Below are positions 25,601 to 36,300 of a stretch of 64,000 nucleotides of DNA, piece after piece. Each line of letters opens with the position of its first letter. The first letter of the stretch is position 1. The position numbers and the translations under genes are program-made. Source of the stretch: Desmodesmus armatus (taxonomy: Eukaryota; Chlorophyta; Chlorophyceae; Sphaeropleales; Scenedesmaceae); contig VIIQ02000004.1 in assembly GCA_007449985.2 (NCBI GenBank), positions 310,001 to 374,000 of the forward strand, read 5' to 3'. Below the pieces are notes generated by a model. That model worked only from the letters and a program-made list of their open reading frames with translations, ran no database searches and was not told the origin of the DNA.

Positions 25601-27096
25601 ATACGATGCTGCAAGGTGCACGAAGCACTGCGATGCCTGGTACATAGGGTAATTCACATTGCTGCACGTCACGATGTCGGTTGGCCTACCCCTTCCAACA
25701 TCTATGACGTGCAGCTATGTGTAGTAACCCTGATCCCAACGGCATCACATGTCTTGCCTGATGACCAGTGCTGCACATCTCACCCATCCAACCGTCTACT
25801 TCGTCAGCTCCAAGGCTCCAGGCCCCTTCGGCCTGCAGGATATCGGCCTGCTTCGCAAGGCCCTCACCTACTTGCTACACCCACACATGGCCAGGGAGCT
25901 CGTCTCAGCACAACTGACCAGGACCTGTAGACTAGACTGCAGCTGGGTTTACTTCCTGCTTACCACAAAGACAGCCCTGTTTTCAGCTGGGTCCTCATTC
26001 TTAGCCATGTTTGGGTTGGTGGTGGGGATCCACTTGCTCAGTGGCTCGTTGGTGTAGTCATCCTCCTCGTCCTGCAGGGCAACCTCCAGCTGGGCATTAT
26101 ACTGCGACCGCGCACCCTCGTCGCTGAGGACCTGTGGCAGCAGCAGCAGCAGCAGCAGGAGGGCATACACACATGCGTCCAGTCCTTTGCACAACACATA
26201 CTGTGCTGTTGTGCTGGGAGAGCTGTCTGAGCATCAAACTACTGCCCTGCTGATATTTCTGCAGTGCTCTGACGTCCAGGGGTCTGGCAGAGCATGCACC
26301 TTTTCCTGCAGGACCAACTGCAATGACAAAACCCCAACACTAGCTCGTGCCAACACCTGCAGGGGGTTACCCCTGCGCACCTCGTACGCCTCATTCAGCA
26401 GGATGCAGATGTTGTGCCCTTCGTCCCCTAGGTAGTCAGGGTGGCACTCCTTAGCCAGGGACCTGTACGCCTTCTTGATCTCATCAACAGTTGCATCATC
26501 ATCAACCTGACGCCCAGCACACAACCAGTACACACAAGACAGATGCAGGAGGGCACTTTAGTCATCCAGGTGGTCTAAGACCAGGAACCGCACTGTGCTG
26601 ACGCTGCTTGTACTGCAAAAGCACTGCTATGGTCCTTGACGCGCAGTTGCTGTGCAATGTGTGCTTGCATCACAACACAGATGTTGCACTGCGTGTCACA
26701 GTGGGGGCACGAGCTGAGTGCACCAACAAATCACTGCTGACATGAGCTCAAGAAGGCATGCCTGACAACTGCAGTTGTCACACCACCCCAACTGACACTT
26801 TGACAAACCAAAGAGAGTCTGCTGCACACAATGCAAGGCTGCCAACCGGTACAGCGGTAGGGGCAACTCACTCCCAAGACCTCGTAGTAGTCAACTAAGC
26901 CGCTCTGCAGCATCATCTTTGGCTCTGCAACTGCCTTGGGCGTAGTGCTGATGCGTTGCCGCTTCAAAGAGCCTGGGGATAGGGGCAGGGGTCCATGTGG
27001 CAAGGGTTGGAGGGTGCACCTAGGTTGGACCCCTGACATCATCACTCCAGGAGCAGGAGATGCATAATGCAAAGCATAATGCACTAAACTTGCCAT
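22620..27096 (-). CDS. Plastid-type J-domain protein fused to a 4Fe-4S ferredoxin domain (CDJ3-5-like)
   Basis: Probable chloroplast HSP70 co-chaperone carrying an iron-sulfur cluster, as in Chlamydomonas CDJ3-CDJ5 and related plant DJC proteins. Eight exons in transcript order: 27096-26872, 26506-26381, 26131-25964, 24346-24288, 24071-23995, 23792-23765, 23471-23265, 22887-22620. Phases close throughout, giving 385 aa. Residues 1-65 are hydroxylated and basic, like a transit peptide. The J domain follows (DYYEVLG, then VDDDATVDEIKKAYRSLAK, HPD, LNEAYEVLSDEGAR). The ferredoxin part has CIGCKQC at ~175-181 and a distant CPVNC after GRSRVFAQW, the arrangement known for this family. The C-terminal third is charged and helical (KERKRKEEEALRAKRK) and ends KDD. 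Intron 3 (1.6 kb) holds an inverted repeat and an unexplained + strand open frame. Cluster binding and plastid location are inferred from the family. Confidence 0.88.
24640..25490. repeat. Imperfect inverted repeat with G-rich minisatellite arm, inside intron 3 of the J-domain gene
   Basis: The left arm is C-rich (ccctccaggcattccatcc at ~24703-24722) and the right arm contains its complement several times (ggatggaatgcctggaggg at ~25378) embedded in ggagggtgggagggggctgg units. Towards the centre the arms still pair: CTTTGGTG near 24889 with CACCAAAG near 24965, and GTGGAGCCC with GGGCTCCAC around 24922-24942. The right arm has been expanded by tandem duplication of G-runs and could form G-quadruplexes. 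Confidence 0.75.
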
Positions 27097-30000
27097 ATAT
27101 TATGAGTAGGTGCAGCTTAAACTCAGCCTTAACTCACCAGCATGCCTCAGGGGTGCTGCACAGTGACTGTGACGATACTGCTGCAGAGCTGGGCCAGAAC
27201 AGGGCGTCCGAGATGCCAGGCACCAGCTCATTCTGTTCCACAACGACACTTAAAGGAAAGCGTAAGCTTGACGTAGGGAGAGGGAAGGAACACACACAAA
27301 GCCCACTGATCCGCGAACAGAATAGACGCAGGTGATCCTTGTGCGTGATCCCGCTCAGCAACGTCTCATAGTCGACTTTCAGCGTTGGTCCCTCTTCCTT
27401 GACCTGTTTGGTTGAGCGTGGGTTTAGCAAAAAAGCAAAACCTTTCGCAACGGTTTAAAAGTTGCTGGTATTGCTAATCGTCTGTGTGGCATCGTTTCAG
27501 GGGTATCCAAAGCTTCCGTGACAGACATGCGATGAAGCACGCTGGCCACACTGGTGCACGCGCCAACATGCCAAGCCCAGTCGAATTGTTCACCAACACA
27601 CACAAACCAGTGCATTGCTGGTGGTGGAGGGAGGGTGGTGGTTGGTTGCCCATAAGAGACATAAAACATCCCTGCCAATGGCAGCCATGCAGAAGCCGAA
27701 CATAAACCCAAGTTGAGCTAGTTCTAAGAGGGTACCGTACTTGTTTCACACATGGTATGTGCTGAAAGCTATCTGGCAGCCTGATGAGCACATGACAAGG
27801 CATTCAACACTTGGTGATGTGGAGGCTGTCCTGGAGCGGTACCTGCGGCAATGACTCGGTGTTGCAAACCAGCCTGACTTACAAACGCCCAATCAGAGGT
27901 AATCAGACCTCTACACAATCACACACGCCAACAAACCTGACCATTCATGGGAAAGCCCCATCGACTGTGGGCCTGCTAGTAACCAACCCACAAAATTCCA
28001 ACCCACAAAGCCCAACCAACAAAACAATGATTCTCTACATTCAATTCACATTAAGGCCAAGTGGATTCTGGTGCCAATATGATGGATGCATTTGCAAGCG
28101 ACTGCTTGCGCCCTGCTGTGCTGTGCGGCCACCACCCTTCTGCAATGGCAAACCTGAGAGGATGTGCCACAAGGCCGGCATGCATGCTTACATTCACACA
28201 AGCACAGCCTGCACCATCAAGCACAGTCACACCTAAAGCTGCCGCCATCATAGGCTGGCAGCATATGCAAAAACACACGGAAGATGTACATACACAGTCC
28301 AGACCTGACTAGATCCCAAACAAGGCTGATCCCTTCCTGCAGCCCTATCAGCGTGTGCGCCCTGGCACAGCAGGGGCAACCAGTGTTCACACATCCTTGG
28401 ATGGTCACATCCTTGGATGGTTGATGCATTGGCTGGATGCACTCCCTGTGTCTACACACCTGTGGTCCCACCAGCACATGCATCAAAGAAAGTATCCTGG
28501 CACCCAGCGCGCCCGACACAACCGCAGTGCAGTCGAGGCAAACAGCTAGCGCTGCATGCATGTGCACGCACAATGTGGGCAGTCATGAGCCTTCCTGGGC
28601 TGCTTGCAGAGCCCTCCCTAACTCTGGTGTTGGTAGGTACATCCACCATGATGCATGGCGACACTGCGCCGGCAAACCGCAAACCGCACATGAAAACCAT
28701 CCGCATGTTTCAAGTGTGCGACAGCCACCCAACTGCCACAGATGCAATCCACTTCACGCATGGACTTCAAGGACACGTCACCACGACGTGGCTGCAGAGC
28801 AATGACGCACGTGCACCCACCCACACCCCAGTCAGCAGCCTGCGTGACGGCACCAGCCGTCAGTCGTGCTGCAGTGAGCGGGTGGTTCAAAAAAGGCACG
28901 CGCCCGGATGCAGGGTGCAGCTCTTGATCACACGGCCACAGCCACAGCACAGCGACAACACGGTCAAGCACCCGGGCTAAACTTGCTGCACGTCACCACA
29001 GCTCAAGCACAAGTCTGCAATCTGCAGCTATTTGAGAAGGCCGCACTGGCATCGTTGCACGTCAGCACAGCTCGCGGACACGGCTGCTGCCAGCACCCCG
29101 TTCGTCAGGCAAGCACAGGGCACCCACCCGTAACCTCAGCACCAAACCAACCCATCAGCCCCTGTGGTGACTGAAAAACACCCACAACCTAGTGTCCTGA
29201 AACACTTGGGAGCTGCGCCATGCGTTGTTGTTGACCGCAAGGGTGCCTACCCCAGGCAACATGAGAGTTGCAGATGCCTACTGAGGTTGAAACGCCCTCA
29301 AATCCAGCAGCAGCAGCAGCAGCAGCAGCTAGTAGTCTTGGACATGCAGGACTGCGCTACTGTGCTCCGCAACAGTGAATAGCATGCTGGCAGCAGCTGC
29401 AAACTTGAAGTCGCCACTGGTGCATCAACCCAATCCATACGGACCGTATGGGGACTGCTCAAGTAAGTCTGGAATAAACAGGCACAGTGGAGCTGACAAC
29501 GTGCTGAAATGCCTTTCAAGACACAGCAAACGTGCAAGCTGGCTGGGAAGCACCAGCACCAAGGCACCTCGGAAGCTGTGAGCCAGTCTGCTGCACGCTA
29601 CACAAAAGAGAGGCAGGAAGAGTGTGACTCCCACAAGTACCCCGACAGGATGCAACGACGCCCTCGCACACAGTGCCCCATCCATTCTGACACCCAGCTG
29701 CCCTGCATGTGGGTGCAACATGCAGGGAGAAGCCCAGCACACTAGATGCCGTAAAAATGCACCAAACTGACAAGTAGAGTATGAAATGCGGGACAAAGCA
29801 GAAGACCCAACACACCATTCCTGGCCTGTTTCGACAGCATCCACGGCACATGGATGCACACTGGCCCCTCAAGGAGCCCAAAGCAAGACCTGTCACTAGA
29901 CGGGCGTCAGATCCCCCCAGTATACACACATGGCCAAGGACCCATGCGAGAACAACCTGCGACGATGACGCACCACCCCTGTGCACGTGCTGGCAATGCA

Positions 30001-30349
30001 TAACAAGCAGCTAGCAGGCTGCCGCACGTCTGGTGCAGGTGTTGGCTCCACCACCCCAGCCAAGAACCAACTCAAACAAGCAACATGTACCACTGCTTAC
30101 AAGCACTCCCTGATGTGCAGACAGCTACCTGTACCTGCAAAACCTAACACACAATGACACAAATGCACTGCAACAACAAACGACTCAAAGAACACAAGCA
30201 ACCATCAGCCCATGACAGCCTGGTAGCTGGGGTTGCGCAAGCAGGCTCCAAACCCACCAAGCACCCATTTAAAACCTTCAACACAGAAGCCAGCCAGCCA
30301 ACCACAGGCAAGACCATCGCATGTCCTGCCAGCAGCTGGCTGGGAGACA
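27097..30349. other. 3.25-kb interval: 5' flank of J-domain gene and 3' flank of the large - strand gene
   Basis: No convincing gene. The + strand is A/C-rich over most of the stretch, as expected downstream of a - strand gene. The sequence ttaca at 30097-30101 (TGTAA on the - strand), 250 bp past the stop at 30350, is a candidate polyadenylation signal. A CAG microsatellite lies at about 29307-29328. A - strand piece around 27340-27410 with an acceptor-like edge reads VKEEGPTLKVDYETLLSG, but no partner exon was found. Confidence 0.4.
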
Positions 30350-33300
30350 TTAGCTAGCAGTACGGGCCATGCCGCGCCTGCCCGACCGCACAATACGCAC
30401 CAGCGCTGCCTCTGCATGTGCCACCACGCGCGGTATGCTGAACATGCCGGCGTCCACGCCCAGGGTGCTGATGTGCAGGGCAGCAGCGCGTGCATCGTCG
30501 TCCGCCAGCACCTCTGGGCTCTCCAGGAACTGCTGCATGCGCATGACCGTCTGGTGCATGCCATCTGTGATCTTCAGCAGCTCACTGAGGTGCTCAGCAC
30601 ACGTGCTCTCTGCAATCATCAGCGCACGCTCCTGCCCTGCGCCCGAACCACCACCAGCGGCCCCATTGCCGCCAGCGCCCCCGTTGTAACCAGAGCCCCC
30701 GGCGCCAAAGCTGCTGCCATGCGCCAGGCCTGGGGAGTGCTGCTGCTGCTCCAGCAGGCCAGGCAGCTGCACCCTGTCCTGGTTGCTGGTGTTGCTGTCG
30801 TCTGGGCTGCGCTTGTTGAAGGCCTGCTTGCCGCGCGGCGAGCTGCCGCCAGCTGCTACCGAAGCAGCCGCTGCTGCCACAGCCCGTGCAGGAGGCCTGC
30901 CAGCAGACCCAGCGCGCTGGCCCTGCTGCTGCTGCTGCGCCTTGCCGCTGGTGACTGTGGCAGCCCCCTTGAGCAGGTTGGCCTGCTGCGAGAGGCTCTC
31001 GCGCTGGCTGTGCAGGTGCCGCAGCTGGCAGATGGCGCACAGCCGCTCCAGCAGCATGCGCAGGGCCTGCTTCTGCACGTCCTGGCCCTTGCAGTTGCTC
31101 GCGCTCTGCAGCGCAGCCGTGCACAGCTGGCTGACCTGCTTGAGCAGCCCCGTGGTGGTCAGCGTGTTCAGCCGCTTCTTCACAGCGTCTGCAGGCTTCC
31201 CCGCATCCTGCAGCTGCTTGAGGACCTTAGGCGTGGCATCCCAGTACCGCAAGAACTCCAGGGCACTGTAGGCATAGTAGGTCAGCGCAAAGACGTCCCA
31301 GCCCCCCTTCTGCTTGCTGCGGCTGTCGCCTGTGTGCTTCTTGCTGCGCGCCTCCTTGAACATGCCCTCCAGGTACTGCATGGCCTCCTCCTGGCTGTTG
31401 AACAGCTTATCTGGCAGCACGCTCCGGAAGGCCACTGTGGGGACTGTGAGGCTGCCCAGTGCCAAGGCTGCAGGAGTCATTGCAGACGCCTCCAGCTCCA
31501 GCAGGTGCTTCTTCGGCTGCGGGGCGCCAAGCGACAGCCCGCCCGGCCCTGCGCTGCCTGCATACTCGCTGAGCGCCCCAGCAGTGCCTGCGGCACGCGC
31601 TGTGCTGAGCCCGCCTGCCGCGCCAGCGCTGGCTGCACCTGCAGGAGACTCCGCAGGCTGCTGCAGGCTGCACTGTGAGCGATCCCGTGACACTGCCGTC
31701 TGCTCCTGCGGCAGGTGTGGTGCCACGGACTGCACTGGCGGTTGCAGCTGCTGCAGGTGCTGCGGTACAGACGCGGCAATCGGCTGCTGGTGTGATGTCT
31801 CAGAGGGCGGCGACTCCGGCTTGAGCTCTGGTGCAGCCGCTGCTGCAGGAACAGACTCCGCAGCAGAAGCAGGGGTGCCAGCCTCTGCCTTGGCAGCCAC
31901 TGCAGCAGCCGGCTTGACCACTGTTGCTGCTGCTGGGACCTTGGCATTAGCTGGTGCAGCCTTGGAGGCAGCTGCTGCTGGCTTGGCCGGTGAAGCAGCT
32001 TCAACCTTAGCCGCTGCTGCTCCCGCAGCCTTGGCAGGTGCAGCAGGGGCATTGGCAGGCGCCTGCTGCTCTGCTGCCGCCTGCACAGCTGCTTGCTTCT
32101 CCGCTGCTGCGGCTGTGGCAGCAGCAACTTTGCCCTTTGCTGGGGCCTTGGCAGGAGCCTTGGCTGGCGCCTTTGCTGGGGTTCTGGCCGGAGCTGAGCT
32201 GTCAGCAGCATCTGCTGTGGCTGACGGCTTGCTGACGGCTGCAGGTGCTGCACCTGCAGCCGCTGCTGGCGCGCTTTGCTCTGCCGTGCGGGCCTTCTTG
32301 GCTGGAGGCGCGCTGTCTTGCGACAGCTCGGAGGCCTTCTGCTTCTGCTGCTTCTGTTTGCCCTTGACCTGCTTCTGCTGCTTTGCCGGCACCTGGCTGC
32401 TGCAGGTCTCTGGCTGCTCCGCCGCTTTCTTCCTGCGCAGCCGGGTGGCGATGCTGCCACTGCCATCTGCAGTGCTGGCTTCACTCTGCTGCGGCTGCTC
32501 CTGCTCCTGCTGGGGTTGCGCCTTGGGCTCGGCCGGTGGCTGCGCCTTGGGTTCAGCCTGCGGCTGCGCCTTGGCATCCGCCTGCGGCTGCTCCTGCTGT
32601 GGCTGTGCCTTGGGATCTGCCTGCGGATGCGCCTTGGGATCTGCCTGCGGATGCGCCTTGGGATCTGGCTGCCGCGGCGCTTTGAGATCCGCCTGCGGCT
32701 GCGCCTTGGGTTCAGCCTCTGCCTGCAGCTGCGCCTTTGGCGCTGCCTGCGGTTGCGCCTTGGGCTGCTCTTTTGCTTCCGCATGCGGCTGCGCCTTGGG
32801 CTCAGCAGCTGGTGTTGCCTGCTGCTGAGCCTTGGGCTCAACCTGCGGCGGCGCCTTGGGCTTGGCCTCCTGCAGCGTTGCCTTGGACTGCTCTGTGGCG
32901 TTCGCTTTAGGCTGCGCCTTGGGCTCAGGAGCTGGTTGTGCAGGCGACTGCGCCTTGGGCTCAGCCTGCGGTTGCGGTTGCTCCTTGGGCTCTGCCACAG
33001 ACTGCTCAGCCAGCGCGGGCAGTGGCGCCTGCTGGCTTGCTGCTGGCACTGCCTGCTGCTTCGCGGCCTGCGCTGGTGGTGCGGCAGGCATGGCAGGCAC
33101 AGCCACCGGTGCCTGCTTCTGCTGCTCCTTGACTGGCTTGGGAAGAGCAGCTGCCTCAGGTGATGCAGCAAGCTGAGTCTGGGCCACAGGAGGTGCCTGC
33201 TTCTGCTGTTCCTGCTGTGGTGCCAAAGCTGCCAGCGGCGATGGCGCTGCTGCAGCAGGCAGGTTGGGCGCAGCTGCTGCGGGTGGGGTTGGCGCAGCTG

Positions 33301-34939
33301 CTGCAGGTGCAGCGGGCGGCTGGGCAGCCGTAGCCGCCCGTTGCTGCTGCTTGTTCTCAACTGGCTGGGACTGCCGTTGCACCACGGCTGTCTGCACAGG
33401 CAGAGGCTGGACAACCAGCTGGGGATATGGCAGCGGTGGTTCTGGCTGCTGCTCCTCTTCTGCTGGTGGCAGGTGCTGTTGCTGCAGCGCTGCTGTTGCC
33501 GGCACGCGTGCCTCCTGCACACGCGCCAGCTGAGCCACTGCTGCAATCTGGGGTGCGGCCACTGCCGGCGCCCTCTGGACGCTGACAGGTGCAAGGTGCG
33601 GCAGCTGCTGCTGGGGTAGGGGTGGCACCAGCTGCACTGGATCGTCCAGCCCATCCAACCGAGGGGACGGAGGCCTGGGAGGTATCTGCACAGGCTGCTG
33701 CCGTTGCTGCTGCTGCTGCCGGTGTTTGCGCTGCTCGGCGCCAGCAGACAGGGAGCGCGGCTGCTGCTGCCGCTGCGGCTGTGCAGCTGGCTTCACCGCT
33801 GCACTGGCCTCTCGCTGGCTGCTGGCGTGCTGCCCGCTGGCCAGCACGCGCTGCAAGCTGCTGCTGAGCTGCGCTGGGCTTTTAGCCAGGCGCTTCGGAT
33901 GCTCACTACGCTGCCGCTTGTGCCTGCCCCAGACAACATACTGGGGGCCCAGCTCCACCAAGCTGAACTCCGCAGGTGCTGCTGCGCAGCGCTTGCGCAC
34001 CCTGGCCGTGCTGGAGCCTGCTGCATACTGCACTGCGGTGAGACCTGGGACAACCTCCTGCAGGGCACAGACAGCAATTTGCAGCACATGTGAGGACAAA
34101 GTGTGTGTATACTAGACCAGTTGCATGTGGCACTATGCATGGTGCCTAGGCGGCAGTAAGACCGTGAAGGGCAGTTTGTGCTGAGAGTCAGCTTGGGCTG
34201 CATCTGCTGCATCAGGAGTGCGAGGTGATACAGCCTGCTGCAACCGTGGTTGTGTGCTGCAACTGAACAACCTCACAAGAAAGGCTGTGACATGTACCGG
34301 CCATGCTGTGGTGGATGACAGTTGGGTTGAGCAACAGGTGCAAATGGCACTGACCTGCTGCGCCTGCAGCACTGCCTCCTCGTTCCAAGGGTCCAGCAGC
34401 ACACCCTCTGGCAAGCCGTTGACGCCCTGCTTCGAGAAGGCCTCAACTGCAAGTAAACAAAAGACGCCGCATGCACCCAAGGCAAGGACCACACTCTGAG
34501 GTCAACTGCCAATAACAAACCACAGGTGCTGAGAGCATGCATGCCCTGCTGCCTTGGCATGCACCTCCATGCACACGTTCGTGAAGTGAGAAGCAGACGT
34601 GCAAGCCAACCCAGCTGTGCCTGGCATGAGCCGCCCCGTCCCGCAATGCCCAGGTGCTGTTTCTCACCAGCTGCTCGCAAGTCCTGCAGTTGCAAGCTTG
34701 CCCGCACTGCCTGTGTTGCCGAGCCTGCAGCGATGAGCAAACAGACGTGTGAGTGATTGGCAAAGATAACACTCAGGCAGTGCTGCTGTGGACGGAACAG
34801 GCATACACAGAGAACTGCTGCTGCCCGAACCAACTACAGTATGGGACCCACCCTTGTGCTGGGTACCATTGTGTGCCCTTGGCACGCCCTTCAGCTTGAT
34901 GCGCAGCTTGTTGGTCGCAGTGACGCATGGCTGCGCCAT
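30350..34939 (-). CDS. Large low-complexity protein with a C-terminus resembling plant CW-domain proteins
   Basis: Four exons in transcript order: 34939-34852, 34724-34668, 34446-34355, 34057-30350. Phases 1, 1 and 0 close, giving 1314 aa. The N-terminus has NKLRIKLKGV, EAFSKQGVNGLPEG and LDPWNEEAVL, then a block reading FSLVELGPQYVVWGRHKRQ. Residues ~150-850 are Gln/Pro/Ala/Lys-rich with many PQAEPKAQPQA-type repeats, then Ala/Lys-rich histone-H1-like repeats (PAKAPAKAPAKAPAKG), probably disordered. Residues ~940-1100 are globular and helical (LPDKLFNSQEEAMQYLEGMF, KHTGDSRSKQKGGWDVFALT). With the final IAESTCAEHLSELLKITDG segment this resembles the C-terminal region of plant CW-type zinc-finger proteins, but no CW zinc finger is visible. 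A nuclear, chromatin-related role is a guess. The first exon could be preceded by another one, since a ctgcag acceptor lies just upstream of the ATG. Confidence 0.7.
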
Positions 34940-36120
34940 AGTGCAAGCCCCTGCAGCGGCTGGGTGTCCCGTGGGTGCAGCCCAGGGAGCCCACTGTCCT
35001 TAGCCTGTGCTACTGTAGGTTGGTGAGCTGCCCACGAGCCACGGCCCCAAGCTGCATCCTAAATAGACTACGGATAGGTAGATGGCATTGGACAAAGACC
35101 AACCCTGCGGCAGAGAAGCGCCTGAGTGAGGCAGAGACGCGAGGCACACTGCAACAGACACAAAGGTCCGCAGCACCAAGCACGAGAGCCACAATCAAAA
35201 CGTGAAAGAGTTCAAACAAAACCTGAACACTTACCCTCTTGACACAGGATGCAGGGCGTTGTCCCCGAGCCCTGGGATTCCGTGCCCAGCTTTGTCTGCC
35301 CCAGGATGCTACGTTGCGCTGCAAAGTATACGAGGATTCAGACTGCTACCAATGAGCGATGTTCTGAGCTTCCTAGCACAAGAGATGACCAAGAACCTGC
35401 GCAAAGGACGATGGGATAAAGGAGACACACACGGGTCCGGACCAGCCAGGGAATGCACGATTCATGGCAACATTCCTTTTGGCAGCTAGCTGTGGGGAGG
35501 CTGAGCAGTGAGACAACAAGATAACAAGCTTGGCTTGGCCTCACACAAGGAGGAACAGAGATCAAAATCAGAACATCAGAATCGTATAAGACACACAATC
35601 AAGGCACAATAGATGCAAGGATGGAGTGGATGCCATGTTGGACCATCAACTGGGTGGATGGAGGTTCCAACACAAGCCAGAGCAGCCCCCCGCTGCATGC
35701 AGGCTCTTCAGTAGCTGATCTTTGTGTCTCCAATGTGCAGTAACACTCTACAGCTTGCTGTGCCATACACGCATGCGCAGGTGCACGGCATGTAGCAAGT
35801 CCACAGTCCGCTGACTCCAGTGCATGGCCTCTGCACCCCCCCCCCCTCCCTCGACTTAACCTAGCGGGCAGCACACCAAGCGCGTCCTTCAAACTGCACA
35901 TCCCTGGATGTTCCATGCTACTGGGCTTTGAGGATCTCCAGCACTCGTCGGCAGCCCCATGCACATGAGCACAGCACGCCATGGCACAGGCAAACTGGCT
36001 GTCATGCAGGACACAGACCTGCACATGCTGGACCCACATACCTGCTCATCAGCCCACTCACTGCTGCAATAATGGACTTTTTTCTTATACGCTGATTTCC
36101 TTCGCTCTTGCGCCTGCGGG
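34940..36120. other. Intergenic between divergent genes
   Basis: Separates the - strand large gene from the + strand His-rich array. No exon or domain recognised. A C homopolymer run lies around 35837-35847. Confidence 0.4.
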
Positions 36121-36124
36121 GCTA

Positions 36125-36171
36125 TGACGGCGATTTCGTCACAACCTGCGACGCGCTGACGATTCTCGTCA
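36125..36171 (+). promoter_or_regulatory. TGACG/CGTCA cluster upstream of copy A
   Basis: Four half-sites in alternating orientation within 47 bp: TGACG at 36125, CGTCA at 36137, TGACG at 36157, CGTCA at 36167. They end 130 bp before the ATG. TGACG is the core bound by bZIP factors of the TGA/CREB type. A TATAT lies at 36227-36231. Confidence 0.6.
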
Positions 36172-36300
36172 GCTCATTGGGCACAATCCAGTGATATCAA
36201 CTGCGCCAGCACGGTCTCCAGGCAACTATATCTCCCCCAACCCGCTAACCAAACACACAAGCAAGTTTCCTTGCACCAAGTTACTACAGCAACAGCTATC

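Noticed and set aside
27340..27415. Possible - strand exon (VKEEGPTLKVDYETLLSG)
   Set aside because: An acceptor-like edge exists but no phase-matched neighbour, and the J-domain gene has a good start downstream at 27096.
30233..31678. 481-codon open frame on the + strand
   Set aside because: Antisense to the conserved C-terminal domain of the - strand gene; no recognisable protein features.
31314..32828. 504-codon open frame on the + strand, rich in Cys, Gly, Ala and Leu
   Set aside because: It is the mirror of the repetitive Gln/Pro/Ala/Lys region of the - strand gene; no domain or splice partners.
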